From CALESS01 sp041741455 (GTDB taxonomy: Bacteria; Chloroflexota; Anaerolineae; Anaerolineales; Anaerolineaceae): DNA of 64,000 bases. This document shows positions 24,583 to 34,400 of the stretch, in pieces; the stretch's first letter is position 1, and the number at the start of each line of letters is the position of its first letter. The notes beneath the pieces were generated by a model. That model made no database searches and was not told the DNA's origin. It saw only the letters and a list, made by a program, of their open reading frames with translations. The stretch lies in the NCBI GenBank assembly GCA_041741455.1, contig JBGSJZ010000108.1:62001-126000 (forward strand). The letters run 5' to 3'. A program made the position numbers and the translations under genes.

Positions 24583-25200
24583 TTAGTGATGATTGTCTTT
24601 CTCTTCTTCGTCATCTTCGAGTTCGTCGTCAAGATCTTCATCTTCTAATTCATCGTCTTCAAAGTCGTCATCATCGAAGTCATCATCCTCAAATTCCTCG
24701 TCCTCTTCGAAGTCGTCCGAATGAACATGACCATGTTCCAACTCTTCTGGGGTGGCGACGCGCAAGTCGACTACGGACACTTCAAAGTGGAGGGTCTTGC
24801 CCGCCAGGGGATGGTTGAAATCGAGCGTGATGGTATCGTCGCTCACTTCAAAAATCCTGGCATCCAGAATTTCCCCATGTTCATCCTGCATCTGGATCGA
24901 AATACCCACCTGGGCAGGGATATCCGCCGGGAATTCTGAGCGTGAAATTTGAATGAATGCGTCTTTCTCGATCTCTCCGTAGCCATCAGCGGGAAGGATA
25001 GTGACGGTTTTCTCGTCGCCGATTTTCATGCCGTACAGGACACTTTCAAGGCCGGGAATGATCTGGCCGCGTCCCTGTAAAAATTCAATCGGGTCATCGC
25101 CTTCAGATGAATCGACTACTTCGGAATCAACCGTCAGCTTATAATCCAAGCTGACAACGACATCATTGGCAACAGCAGATGGGTTTTGGGGCGTGTTCAA
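24583..25200 (-). CDS. SlyD-like FKBP-type peptidyl-prolyl isomerase with long acidic tail
   Basis: A 205-residue prolyl isomerase and chaperone. The FKBP core (about 12-70, 120-150) brackets an insert-in-flap domain, with LQGRGQIIPGLESVLYGMKIGDEKTV, ADGYGE, and HPLAGKTLHFEVSV at the end. After HGHVHSDDF the last ~45 residues are almost only Asp and Glu, ending NHH. E. coli SlyD has a His/Cys-rich metal-binding tail there; here it is acidic instead. Start is TTG at 25200 with AAGGAG six bases upstream. Confidence 0.88.
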   Translation of the reverse strand: MNTPQNPSAVANDVVVSLDYKLTVDSEVVDSSEGDDPIEFLQGRGQIIPGLESVLYGMKIGDEKTVTILPADGYGEIEKDAFIQISRSEFPADIPAQVGISIQMQDEHGEILDARIFEVSDDTITLDFNHPLAGKTLHFEVSVVDLRVATPEELEHGHVHSDDFEEDEEFEDDDFDDDDFEDDELEDEDLDDELEDDEEEKDNHH

Positions 25201-25239
25201 TTCTTACTCCTTAAATTTTCAAGCATTTCAAACGGGGGG

Positions 25240-25248
25240 ATTATATCA
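25240..25248 (-). promoter_or_regulatory. Extended -10 promoter of the SlyD-like gene
   Basis: TGA plus TATAAT (box 25240-25245) on the minus strand, 40 bases before the TTG start. No -35 match. Confidence 0.6.
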
Positions 25249-25257
25249 CGAAGGCAG

Positions 25258-25902
25258 TTATGGAATTGGGGAATTTTCTGATTGCAGGCTGATCATCTTG
25301 CACTGGGCAGCAGTTCCGGAACGGGTGATTTTTTCCCAGATGGTCGCATAGCTCTCAAAGCTTAAGTTGGTGCGCATATGGTTTGGAATCAAATCGTTCC
25401 ACAGTGTCAGGTTGGCGGATTTGGTCTGAAACTCGCCCAACTTTTCACACAGGTTAGACAGGGTTGCCTCATCCAAACCCGGGCTTGCCTGGCCGGTCAA
25501 ATCTGAAAACAACGTTGCAACTGCTTGAGAATCCAGCAGAAAATAACTATCCAAATCCAGTTTGAGATTTTGCGCATAACGCAGGAATTTGTCAGATGCC
25601 AGACCGTCCGAGTCCAGCGAAATAGTTACTTGCTGATCGGCGGCTAATTGGGCTGGTGATAATTGCTTGAAAATGAGATGTGCAGGTTGCTCAGTGCGAA
25701 CCAGCACCGCCCAGGCAGAAACGATTTCAGGGGAGTCATCCGAGAGCGAGTCAACTTGCAGGAGGAGGAAATTGGATTGGCTGGAAATTTTTGTTAGCGG
25801 GGTTTGCGCTGATTGATTCTGGTTGATTTTCAAAAGCAAGAAGGTGCCAACCAGGCATAAGATGAGGGGGATGACAAAAATGAGAAGTGTGCGCTTGCTC
25901 AT
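25258..25902 (-). CDS. Membrane-anchored hypothetical protein, 214 aa
   Basis: An N-terminal membrane segment (about 6-24) precedes a ~190-residue extracytoplasmic domain without cysteines except Cys near the C-terminal third. The phrase LDSYFLLDSQAVATLFSDLTG resembles the region of LytR-CpsA-Psr proteins in which an Asp and Arg pair recognises lipid phosphate, but the Arg motif is absent and the length is short. I do not assign a family. A possible TGGTACAAT -10 lies at 25955-25963. It is 57 bases upstream of the SlyD-like gene, which has its own promoter. Confidence 0.7.
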   Translation of the reverse strand: MSKRTLLIFVIPLILCLVGTFLLLKINQNQSAQTPLTKISSQSNFLLLQVDSLSDDSPEIVSAWAVLVRTEQPAHLIFKQLSPAQLAADQQVTISLDSDGLASDKFLRYAQNLKLDLDSYFLLDSQAVATLFSDLTGQASPGLDEATLSNLCEKLGEFQTKSANLTLWNDLIPNHMRTNLSFESYATIWEKITRSGTAAQCKMISLQSENSPIP

Positions 25903-25991
25903 GCCAGCGTATTTCCAATCCCTTGAAGAGGATGATTAAGATGAGACCTTCATCATTGTACCAGAATTGAGAGGAAATGATATTAGCCTGA

Positions 25992-26044
25992 CAATAAATC
26001 CTGATTGCTCTCAGTCTGAAGACTGGAGCAATCAGGATTTATTG
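25992..26044. repeat. Long perfect inverted repeat
   Basis: CAATAAATCCTGATTGCTC (25992-26010) is exactly complementary to 26026-26044; an inner CAGTC/GACTG helix with a TGAA loop extends it to 24 bp with one bulged T. It lies between two minus-strand genes beside a separate terminator, and has no T run of its own. Confidence 0.8.
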
Positions 26045-26074
26045 AAAGAAACCGCCGGGTGCGAGCCGGCGGTT
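26045..26074 (-). terminator. Terminator of the ftsZ unit
   Basis: AACCGCCGG (26050-26058) pairs with CCGGCGGTT (26066-26074). On the minus strand the stem is followed by TCTTTC, so it ends the unit that contains ftsZ and the two small genes. Confidence 0.75.
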
Positions 26075-26095
26075 GATGAGGAGGGAATGAGGAAT

Positions 26096-26305
26096 TTATG
26101 TAAACAGCGAGAAGAGCAGTACCCCCCCCAGGGTACCGACCAGGCTGCCGGCGGCGGCAACCAGGCTAAAGCGGAGAAAAGGAATCGCGGCTTTGATCTG
26201 GTTGGCTTTGCGTACGAAACGCCCTAATGGTTTGTTAGGTGTTAATTGCGGGATGACGATCTGCCAGAATTTGAGTTCGATTTGATGGTAAATATGTGTA
26301 GTCAT
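26096..26305 (-). CDS. Small membrane protein, 69 aa
   Basis: An amphipathic N-terminal part (FWQIVIPQLTPNKPLGRFVRKANQIKAAIPFL) is followed by one hydrophobic, glycine-containing segment (about 46-67). No family recognised. GGAG lies upstream of the ATG. It is last in the leftward unit with ftsZ, separated from the preceding small gene by 13 bases, which makes a membrane role connected with division conceivable but unproven. Confidence 0.6.
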   Translation of the reverse strand: MTTHIYHQIELKFWQIVIPQLTPNKPLGRFVRKANQIKAAIPFLRFSLVAAAGSLVGTLGGVLLFSLFT

Positions 26306-26318
26306 GATGGCTCCAAGA

Positions 26319-26537
26319 TTAGCGGGATGTCGTGAGTTTGAGAACCTTGCCGTTTTCGTTTACCACAGCCCGGACGGTGCGTTGGATACGCTTGCCGCCG
26401 GCTGTAACAACACTTGCTTTGAAGATCAGCAGGGTCTGCCCGCTGGCTTGTTCCTGCTGGGTTGGCCTGACGCCATCCACTTCCGGGAACTGGGAATACA
26501 CTTGTTGACAGACCTGAGACAACCAGGGCTTGGACAT
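26319..26537 (-). CDS. Small hypothetical protein downstream of ftsZ, 72 aa
   Basis: A short soluble protein: helical start (PWLSQVCQQVYSQFPEVDG), then strand-like QTLLIFKASVV, VRAVVNENGKVLKLTTS. No family recognised. It has a perfect AAGGAG six bases before the ATG and starts 13 bases after ftsZ, so it should be made together with it. Length and codon use are consistent with a real gene. Confidence 0.6.
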   Translation of the reverse strand: MSKPWLSQVCQQVYSQFPEVDGVRPTQQEQASGQTLLIFKASVVTAGGKRIQRTVRAVVNENGKVLKLTTSR

Positions 26538-26550
26538 GGAAACTCCTTAC

Positions 26551-27687
26551 CTAGCGCATCCTGCGGCGCATAAAGGATGGGACATCCAGATTGACGTTGG
26601 CGCTGGACACCTCCATCAGAGCTGGTTCTTCGGTCGTTTTGGGTTTTTGAGTAACCGCCGGTAGAGGTTGATCGGCTGCCCGGCGCAATGAGTGCGGATC
26701 GATAGCGGTAGCGCCCAGCCCGGTGACAATCAAGATAACCTGCACCCGGTCGCCCAAGGAATTGTCGGTCATCACACCCGGGATGATGTCGGCCTGGTGA
26801 TTGGTTTGTGACTGCAGATATTCCAGGGCGGAGGTTACCTCCAGGAAAGTCAAATCTGAACTGGCGCTGAAGTTGGCGATCATGCCCGTGGCATTATCCA
26901 GATCAATCGATTCGATCAATGGGTGATGCAAGGCGGATTCGATTGCCCGACGGGCTTTGTTTTCCCCCTGGCCATAGCCAATGGAAAGGATGGAACCGCC
27001 CCCCATTTGCATCAACTGGCGGATATGGGAGAAATCGACATTAATCAGGCCAGGCTGGGTGATCAGTTCAGAAATCCCCTGAATACCCTGGCGCAAGACA
27101 TCATCTGCCAGGCGGAAGGCGAGCTCCAGCGGTGTGTCCTTGGGAGCAACCTGGAGCAAGCGGTCATTGGGAACAGTGATCAGGGTATCGGTGTACTGAC
27201 GCAGGCGAGAAAGCCCTTCGCGGGCGTTTTGCTGGCGGCGACCCACTTCAAAGCTAAACGGCATCGTGACGACCGCAACGGTCACTGCACCCAGGGCACG
27301 CGCCACCCGGGCAGCAATCGGGATGGACCCGGTGCCGGTGCCTCCGCCCAAACCAGCGGCCAGGAAAACCATATCCGCGCCGGCCATGGCCGCACCCAGC
27401 TCACGATAGGATTCTTCGGCAGCAGCTTCACCTTTCAGCGGATCGCCGCCTGCGCCGAGTCCTCGCGTCAGGTGTGGGCCAAGCTGTATCTTGATTGGAG
27501 CAAGGCTGCTTTTCAAAGCCTGGGCGTCGGTGTTGGCCGCGATGTAATCCACACCACTCAAACCCAGTTCGATCATGCGATTAATGGCGTTACACCCGCC
27601 ACCTCCCAAACCAACCACTTTCAGGATGGGGATTCTTGCGACGATTGGGGTGTGACTAATTGGTTTTGCAGTCAGGGACATGTTCAT
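26551..27687 (-). CDS. ftsZ: Cell division protein FtsZ
   Basis: Tubulin-like GTPase that forms the division ring, 378 residues. Visible: KVVGLGGGGCNAINRM, the nucleotide region IAANTDAQAL, the tubulin signature LGGGTGTGSIP, the T7-loop part INVDFSHIRQLM, and a C-terminal tail ending with NLDVPSFMRRRMR, the conserved peptide that binds FtsA-like partners. ATG at 27687 follows GAGAGG and the stop of the upstream gene. It is not in a dcw cluster; no ftsA, ftsQ or mur genes are near. Confidence 0.95.
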   Translation of the reverse strand: MNMSLTAKPISHTPIVARIPILKVVGLGGGGCNAINRMIELGLSGVDYIAANTDAQALKSSLAPIKIQLGPHLTRGLGAGGDPLKGEAAAEESYRELGAAMAGADMVFLAAGLGGGTGTGSIPIAARVARALGAVTVAVVTMPFSFEVGRRQQNAREGLSRLRQYTDTLITVPNDRLLQVAPKDTPLELAFRLADDVLRQGIQGISELITQPGLINVDFSHIRQLMQMGGGSILSIGYGQGENKARRAIESALHHPLIESIDLDNATGMIANFSASSDLTFLEVTSALEYLQSQTNHQADIIPGVMTDNSLGDRVQVILIVTGLGATAIDPHSLRRAADQPLPAVTQKPKTTEEPALMEVSSANVNLDVPSFMRRRMR

Positions 27688-27690
27688 GGC

Positions 27691-28986
27691 TCACCTCTCT
27701 GCCAGTGATGTTGCAACATCTGTGCCATTTCCAGAGATTCGTTCGACCCAGGTTCCATTGGCTCGTAATTGGTTGAGGATTTCCTCCGGAAACTCATCTT
27801 CGCTCCCCAGCACAGTGACATGGACGGCCAGGGCTGCTTCCAGAACCGAAAAGCCAACGGTAGGGGCATATTTCCGGACATACGGGTGGATGGCATCCCA
27901 TTGCCAGGCCAGCAGACCTGCATCTGCATGGGGCAGCAAAAGGTAATGGCTGAGTGGATGGCTTTCCGATGCGCCAGGGGAGAAAGATTTAGCAGAAGAA
28001 GGTTGCTGATGAATGTTTTGAATCCAGGCTTGCCACTCGGCAACAAAGGCTGCCGGAGAACCATCCGGATTGAACCAACCCATCTCTTCCTGGTTCGAGA
28101 GCGGCCAAAACAACCCCGCCATGACGGATGAGGAAAGGGGTTCAAAACCGTCTGCTTCTTCCCCATTGAGTAGTCTTCCACAGGTCAGATTGGTCTTTCT
28201 AAAAAGGCTGGCATCAAAAGGAGAAATCGATTGACGACCGAGTTGAAGCAGGATGGTAGGTGGAGTTTGCTGGAGCACAGCATTGGCGTTGGCCTGATAC
28301 CAATCGGTGATACGAACACTGAGCTGATCCTGGGTGTCGGCTGGCGTATAGTATGGGCGGGCATCTGGCCAGCGTTCTGGACCGCCGGCACCCCAATCCA
28401 GCTGATGGCCGTTTGTCCAACCATAGGCACTCAGCACCAAAGTTTCGAGCAGTTGGTTCTGCTTTCGCCGTTCCAGGGCTTCCAGCGAGGAGCGTAAAAA
28501 GGCAGTATCCCAGTAATCTCCACCAGGCAATAGCGGAGGCAGAACGGGGATCAGGCCATTTTTTAGAGCCAGAGAGGAATATGGCAGGAAGTGATCAAGG
28601 AAACGCTCCACCAGGTCATCCTGGGTCCAACCGGCGGATTTCCAGGCTTTGCGGGAGTTGGGTTGATCAAAGAAAATGGCCAGATGGCAACCCCAGCGTT
28701 GGTAAGCAGCGAGGATGGGCTCAAGTTCAGCAGGGGTAGGTAATCCATCCATGGTTGTTGAGAAATGGAGGATAGGCTCTATCCCGGCTTCCACCAGAGC
28801 AGCTATGAAGTATTCAGGGATGGCGCGATTCGGTGGACATTTTAACAATAACCAGGAAGTTCCCAGGGTCTTTAAAATTGGCAACCAGATTGAAAGATCG
28901 TGTTCGCGATAGTGAGCGTCATCTTCAAAGTAATGAAAACCGAAGCGAGTGCTACGAATTGGAAGTGCGGGGGATTTGTTTGCCAT
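27691..28986 (-). CDS. Hypothetical protein resembling a glycosidase-type TIM barrel
   Basis: A 431-residue protein with no signal peptide. The N-terminal half has features of glycoside-hydrolase-like barrels: LPILKTLGTSWLLLK, AGIEPILHFSTTM, WGCHLAIFFDQPN and LVLSAYGWTNG. The C-terminal region (about 330-430) differs and includes LPHADAGLLAWQWDAIHPY. I cannot name a family or a catalytic pair. It is upstream of ftsZ by three bases, so the two are probably co-transcribed; the physiological link is unknown. Confidence 0.72.
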   Translation of the reverse strand: MANKSPALPIRSTRFGFHYFEDDAHYREHDLSIWLPILKTLGTSWLLLKCPPNRAIPEYFIAALVEAGIEPILHFSTTMDGLPTPAELEPILAAYQRWGCHLAIFFDQPNSRKAWKSAGWTQDDLVERFLDHFLPYSSLALKNGLIPVLPPLLPGGDYWDTAFLRSSLEALERRKQNQLLETLVLSAYGWTNGHQLDWGAGGPERWPDARPYYTPADTQDQLSVRITDWYQANANAVLQQTPPTILLQLGRQSISPFDASLFRKTNLTCGRLLNGEEADGFEPLSSSVMAGLFWPLSNQEEMGWFNPDGSPAAFVAEWQAWIQNIHQQPSSAKSFSPGASESHPLSHYLLLPHADAGLLAWQWDAIHPYVRKYAPTVGFSVLEAALAVHVTVLGSEDEFPEEILNQLRANGTWVERISGNGTDVATSLAER

Positions 28987-29058
28987 TGCTGCCCATCCTT
29001 AAAACGAGTCTCGCAAGCTAAGTAGCAAGAAATGTGCCAATTCAGGGGAGAAAACCTC

Positions 29059-29067
29059 TGCTATAAT
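29059..29067 (+). promoter_or_regulatory. Extended -10 promoter of the epimerase-like gene
   Basis: TGC then TATAAT (29062-29067), ending eight bases before the ATG. If initiation occurs at the usual distance the mRNA would begin at or beside the start codon. Confidence 0.6.
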
Positions 29068-29075
29068 TCAGGGGC

Positions 29076-29984
29076 ATGATTCTCGTCACCGGTGGAACAG
29101 GTTTTATAGGTCAGATGGTGGTGCGTCAATTAAAATTGGCGGACCAGGTCGTGCGTTTATTGTTACGGCCATCCGAGAAATCCCCGAACATTCCAGTAGG
29201 ATTGGCGGTTGAGGTGGCAATCAGCAGCCTGGCAGATGAGCGAAGTTTACGAGCAGCATTGAAGGGGGTGGACACGGTCATTCACCTGGCTGGCTCCGAA
29301 CGTCTGAGCAGTCAGGCGGATTTATCCAATGTGGATGTGCTCGGTACCCAGACGCTGGTAAAAGCCGCCACAGATTCTGGAATTCGCAGATTAATTTTCC
29401 TTAGCCATATAGGCGCAGATCAAGCCTCAGCGTATCCGGTGTTGCGCGCCAAAGGCCTGGCAGAGGTTGCGATAAATCGCAGTCCGTTGAATTTCACCAT
29501 TCTACGCAGCGCGGCTGCCTTTGGGCCGGGCGACCAATTCTCCAGCTCTCTGGCAAGGTTATTAAAGCTTGCGCCTGGCTTCTTCATCGCACCGGAAGCT
29601 GGTGGGACGATGTTACAACCGGTCTGGGGAAATGACCTGGCCGCCTGCATCACCTGGCTGGTAGAAGAAGAGCGATATGACCGGCAGACTATTTCTGTAG
29701 GTGGCGGGGAGTACTTGACCTTCAAGCAAATTGCAGAAACCATCTGTGAAACGCTCGGGATTCGACGGCGACTGGTATCCATGAATCCGGTCCGCCTGAG
29801 AAACCTGGCGGTTTATATGGAGAATACATTCCCGAAGTTCCCGGTTTCCATTTTTTGGGTAGACTATCTGGCGGTTGATCGAACCTGTGCGATTGATTCG
29901 ATGCCCCGGCAATTTGGCATCCTGCCGGCCCGCTTTGGTCAACAATTGGATTATCTGAAAAATGATTTAAGGTATCACCGATGA
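29076..29984 (+). CDS. NAD(P)-binding nucleoside-sugar-epimerase-like protein (NDUFA9 type)
   Basis: A 302-residue short-chain dehydrogenase of the atypical/extended group. Rossmann motif MILVTGGTGFIGQ is at residues 1-13; GVDTVIHLAGSERLS follows. The phrases LRSAAAFGPGDQFSSSL and LQPVWGNDLAACITWLVEEE are typical of NmrA/NDUFA9-like epimerases, which often lack the catalytic Tyr-x3-Lys; I see none clearly. Substrate unknown; quinone or lipid-linked roles have been suggested for relatives. The start may be leaderless. Confidence 0.85.
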   Translation: MILVTGGTGFIGQMVVRQLKLADQVVRLLLRPSEKSPNIPVGLAVEVAISSLADERSLRAALKGVDTVIHLAGSERLSSQADLSNVDVLGTQTLVKAATDSGIRRLIFLSHIGADQASAYPVLRAKGLAEVAINRSPLNFTILRSAAAFGPGDQFSSSLARLLKLAPGFFIAPEAGGTMLQPVWGNDLAACITWLVEEERYDRQTISVGGGEYLTFKQIAETICETLGIRRRLVSMNPVRLRNLAVYMENTFPKFPVSIFWVDYLAVDRTCAIDSMPRQFGILPARFGQQLDYLKNDLRYHR

Positions 29985-29997
29985 AAAGGAAAGTGGA

Positions 29998-31422
29998 GTG
30001 AGCCGTAAACCAGCCTTTTGTGTCCATGGGCATTTCTACCAACCCCCGCGGGAGGATCCATTAACTGGAGAAATTCCCATCGAAGCCGGGGCAGCACCGT
30101 ACAGCAATTGGAACGAGAAGATCTTCCATGATTGTTATAAACCCAACGCGGAAGCTGGCAACTTTGAACGGATCAGTTTCAACATCGGCCCGACGCTGTT
30201 TCAGTGGTTGGAAAAATATGACCACCCAACCATGGCCAGGATCATAGAACAGGAGAATCGATGCTTTCTGCGCTACGGGGTGGGCAATGGCATGGCTCAG
30301 GCTTACAACCACACCATCCTGCCGCTGATGAACCGTAGGGATAAAGTCAGCCAAATCCGTTGGGGGATGGCGGATTTTAAAGCGAGGTTTGGTCACGCGC
30401 CAGCCGGGATGTGGCTGCCCGAAACCGGTGTAGATCTGGAAACCCTGGAAGTGTTAGCAGAAAATGGGATCCAATTCACTATCCTGGCGCCCTGGCAGGC
30501 GGACCAGTCTGGACTGGATGTGACACAACCATACCGGGTGGAATTGCCAGGTGAGCTAAGCATCACCGTATTTTTCTATGAGCAAGACTTAAGCACCCGA
30601 ATCAGTTTTGACCCGAGTGCGACTGTTAATGCGGATTTGTTCAGCCGGGATTACCTGGCGCCAAAATTCATCTCTACGAATCACCATGATCAGCTTATCC
30701 TGACCGCTAGCGATGGGGAATTGTACGGGCATCATCAGCCCTTCCGCGAGAAGTTTCTAAATTTCCTGCTCTCACATAGTTTACAGGTCAATGGGATTGG
30801 GTGGACATTCCCGGGGTTGTGGCTAATGCAAAACCCGCCTGAGAAGACTATTAAAATTCGCGAGAACACCAGTTGGAGTTGTCATCACGGGGTGGTCCGT
30901 TGGAGTGGCAGTTGTTCATGCACCCCAAACAGCGCCTGGAAGAAACCATTCCGGGATGGGTTGATAAAGATTGCGGAAGAATTGGATGACCTTTACGAAA
31001 AATCCATGCAAGAATGGGTTGGTGGAGATGTTTGGGAGTGGCGCCACACCTATAGCCAGGTTTTACTTGGATTGTTGACCCCTGAACAATTCGTTCAGAG
31101 GCTGGGCAGGGGGATTGTGTCAGAGGATCTCAGCCAGAAAATTCAGTATTTGTTGCAATCCCAATACGAGCGGCAACGGATGTTCACTTCCTGTGGTTGG
31201 TTTTTTGAGGATTTTGACCGGATCGAACCCCGGAATAATGTGGCGTATTCAGCCCAGGCTGTCTGGCTGACCTTCCTGGCAACCGGAGTTAATATCGAGA
31301 CCAAAGCCGAAGAATGGCTGAAGCCGGTTAAGAGCTGGCGTTCCGGGTTGGCTGCAGATGCGGTTTTCCGACATCATCTCCAACGCGCCCGGAATATCCA
31401 AAGTTTACAATCCCAGGATTAG
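29998..31422 (+). CDS. Glycoside hydrolase family 57 protein
   Basis: A 474-residue cytosolic retaining glycosidase-like protein. Family 57 signs are CVHGHFYQPPREDPLTGEIP at the N-terminus (HGHFYQP is region 1), region AGMWLPETGVDLETLEVL with a candidate nucleophile Glu, and GEYL-like TASDGELYGHHQPF (region 4). Relatives carry a DUF3536 C-terminal domain. Likely substrate is an alpha-glucan such as glycogen, but mannosidase activity is possible. GTG start at 29998 follows a purine-rich stretch; it lies 13 bases after the epimerase-like gene. The large GH13 gene is convergent, two bases away. Confidence 0.87.
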   Translation: MSRKPAFCVHGHFYQPPREDPLTGEIPIEAGAAPYSNWNEKIFHDCYKPNAEAGNFERISFNIGPTLFQWLEKYDHPTMARIIEQENRCFLRYGVGNGMAQAYNHTILPLMNRRDKVSQIRWGMADFKARFGHAPAGMWLPETGVDLETLEVLAENGIQFTILAPWQADQSGLDVTQPYRVELPGELSITVFFYEQDLSTRISFDPSATVNADLFSRDYLAPKFISTNHHDQLILTASDGELYGHHQPFREKFLNFLLSHSLQVNGIGWTFPGLWLMQNPPEKTIKIRENTSWSCHHGVVRWSGSCSCTPNSAWKKPFRDGLIKIAEELDDLYEKSMQEWVGGDVWEWRHTYSQVLLGLLTPEQFVQRLGRGIVSEDLSQKIQYLLQSQYERQRMFTSCGWFFEDFDRIEPRNNVAYSAQAVWLTFLATGVNIETKAEEWLKPVKSWRSGLAADAVFRHHLQRARNIQSLQSQD

Positions 31423-31424
31423 AT

Positions 31425-34400
31425 TTAGTCCTCGATCAGCTCCAACATCTTCTCAAGTTGGTAACCAGATTTGGGTGCCAGGTTGATTAATTTCACCGCA
31501 ATCTCGTAGGCGGCGATCATACGTTCAACCACCTGAACCGAGGTCGCTTTTGGATCACTGGCAGCCTGGATAATAGCGACCGCCATCATCCACCACAAGA
31601 AATTATCCAAGCCTTCCTTATGAAACCAGATGGTGTTTTGGTAACGGTTGATCTTCAGGATCCGCTGGACTTCGATATCCGCCAACCAATGTTGGACAAT
31701 GGTTGAAAGTGGTTTTTGCCCGACGGATTCAAACCAATTTTGTTCGGCCACCATTACCCGCAAAGCACCAATCATTTCATCTTTTTGCGATTCATCCAAC
31801 CCCAGGGTATTCAGGGTCTCTTTGATGATCCGGAAGAATTGCCATTCATCCATCCAGGAAAGCGCTTGTTGGCTTGGATTGGTTTCATCCTCTGATTTGG
31901 CCAGATTGAAGAGAAACGGGAACAACAGCAGTGCATACCAGCGATGCGCATGTTCTTCCAATTTTGACAGGAAGAACTCACAGGCGCTCTGGAACAATCC
32001 ACCCATCAGAGGGGTTTGGATCGTTAGCAAGGGTAATTGAAGGGCGCCATCCAAGGCTGCCCTGGTAGAAGCCGATAATGCAGGGATGGATATGATGCGG
32101 ACGGTATGGTAAGCAATCCCTTCCAGTAAATTCTGGCTCTTGCGCTGGGCTTCTTCCAACAAGCCTTCTGGGAGGACGGGATTTTCCTGATCCAGTCGAT
32201 TGAACATCAGGAAATTCAGATAACCCGGGTTGGCAATTTGGCGGAAGGGGGTCACAACCGGCTGAAGCAGTAATTCTTTCAAGGCCTCCTGGATGGAAGG
32301 AACTCCGCGACCATTCAGATATTGGTTCAAATGGGCGTATGAATTCCATTGGTCATCAGTGACCATCCGAAAATCCATAAAGACATGATATTCGTAAGCA
32401 TTCAGGTGGATGAAGAAGCCTTTCTCCACCAATTCTGTGCTTGGACGGATATACTCCAGATGGGAGATGGCATCTCTATAAATCATGTATTGATCCGGAG
32501 CGGCATGAAGGTTCAAGCCTTCTGCCAGGCTGCACTGGATCATTTTTTTGCCATCGCCATCCTTAACCGGGAAACTGACTGAGGTTCGGATCCAGCCTTC
32601 GGTGGAACCAAACTTGTTATGGTACACCACCAATGCTCGTTCTGATCCCAGTCCGTTGGAAAATGCGAAAACATCTTCATTTACGTCGCCGTGTTGTGAG
32701 TTGAAGTCATACAGCAGGAAGTTGGAAACGCCGGCAAATAAGGCGCGACGGTGCAACAGGGGGAAGATTTCGCTCTGGTGACGTTCCACCAGCCAGGGAT
32801 CCACATGTTCGTCCCAAAGGGCACGGCGGAATTCCATCCCATACTTTTCGCTGTAGCCTTCGACCTGGCCATGCCCGAACATCGGCAGACCGGGCAGGGT
32901 CGCCATCATAACACAGATGCCAAAGTATTTATCACCCTTGCCAAACTGATCGACCGCAGTGCGCTCATCCGGGTTGTTCATGAAATTGACATAGCGTTTG
33001 AGGATCTCGGGATCAAACTCAAGGGTGTTTTTCATTACAAAGCGATACTGGGCATTATCCTCGTTGCGCAGCAGATTCATGAAAGCCGAATTGTAAACCC
33101 GGTGCATACCCAGGGTACGAACAAAGTAGCCTTCCATCATCCAGAAAGCTTCGGCCAGCAGGAGGGTATCCGGGGCTTCGATGGCAGCCCGGTCAACCAC
33201 CTCACGCCAGAATTCGATCGGCATGAGCGCGTCGAACTGTTCCTTGGTCAGTGCGTGTTCCGCCCGGCTGGGAATCGCGCCGCCTGAGCCGGGTTCGGGG
33301 AACCATAAACGCTGGACGTGGCGTTTGGCCAGTGTCATGGCGGCATCAAAGCGGATAATTGGGAAGTGCCGGGCTACATCCAGAATCGTCTGAATGATGG
33401 CTTCTCGCACCTGAGGATTGAGGTAATTGAGCTGGGCGGTGTCATTCCAGGGCATGGATGTACCATCGTTGCCATGGTAAATGTAGGTGGTATGCCCGGA
33501 ACGATGATCGACGCGCTTAAAGACCACTGCGGCATCTGTGCGGGTGTAATAATGATCTTCTAGATAGATCCCAACCCGGTCATCTGATGAAAGGTTGGGA
33601 CCATTAAAAGAGTAAGCAGGGTACGGGCTGTAATCCAGGGATAGGAACCAATCCGGATGGTCCACCACCCAGGAGGAATCGACACCCATATGGTTGGGCA
33701 CCATATCCGAGGCCAGGCGAATGCCGCGTTGCCAGGCTCGATCCCGCAGATTACGATAAGCATCTTCACCGCCCAGTTCCCAGGCGATCTGATAACCTGC
33801 CAGGGAGTACGCGGAGGAAATTGCATCCGGGTTACCGCAAAGCTGCTTAATGCGAGCTGAGGCCTTGCTGCGCTCCCACAGACCAATGAGCCAGAGGCCA
33901 GTGAAACCCCAATGCGCCAGTTGGTTAAGCTCCTCATCGGGGATTTCATCCAAGCGGCTAATCTTGCGTTGGTATTTCTTGCTCAGTTGATCCAACCAGA
34001 CAAAGGTGTTTTTAGCCATCAACACCAGGCGGGGCATCCATTCGCGATCTTCACTGAAGCGTTCAGGTTCAGCCTCTCCGGCAGTTGTCCCGGCACCAAA
34101 AACTGGTATTTCGACTGGACCGGGACCGCCACCGGCAAAGATGGGTTTGTTTTCTTCTTTGATGAAATCCAAACTACTCAATAATCGGTAGAGGTAACGA
34201 CCCAGTTGTTCGCTCCAACGTGTGCGCACATACTCCAGTTGGTCTTCAAGGGAATAGGGGTGGGCAATGGCGGGAGCCCTCAGCAAATCGACTAAATTCT
34301 GGTGGTCTGGACCGAATTTAGGCTGGGATTCAAAAAACGCATAGAGATGTTTAAGAATTGGAATATAAATCGTTTCGGTTTGTAAATTGCCGTCATCGAA

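Noticed and set aside
26923..27708. 261-codon plus-strand frame over ftsZ
   Set aside because: It is antisense to ftsZ, whose GGGTGTG signature and codon pattern are convincing; no ribosome site or promoter supports it.
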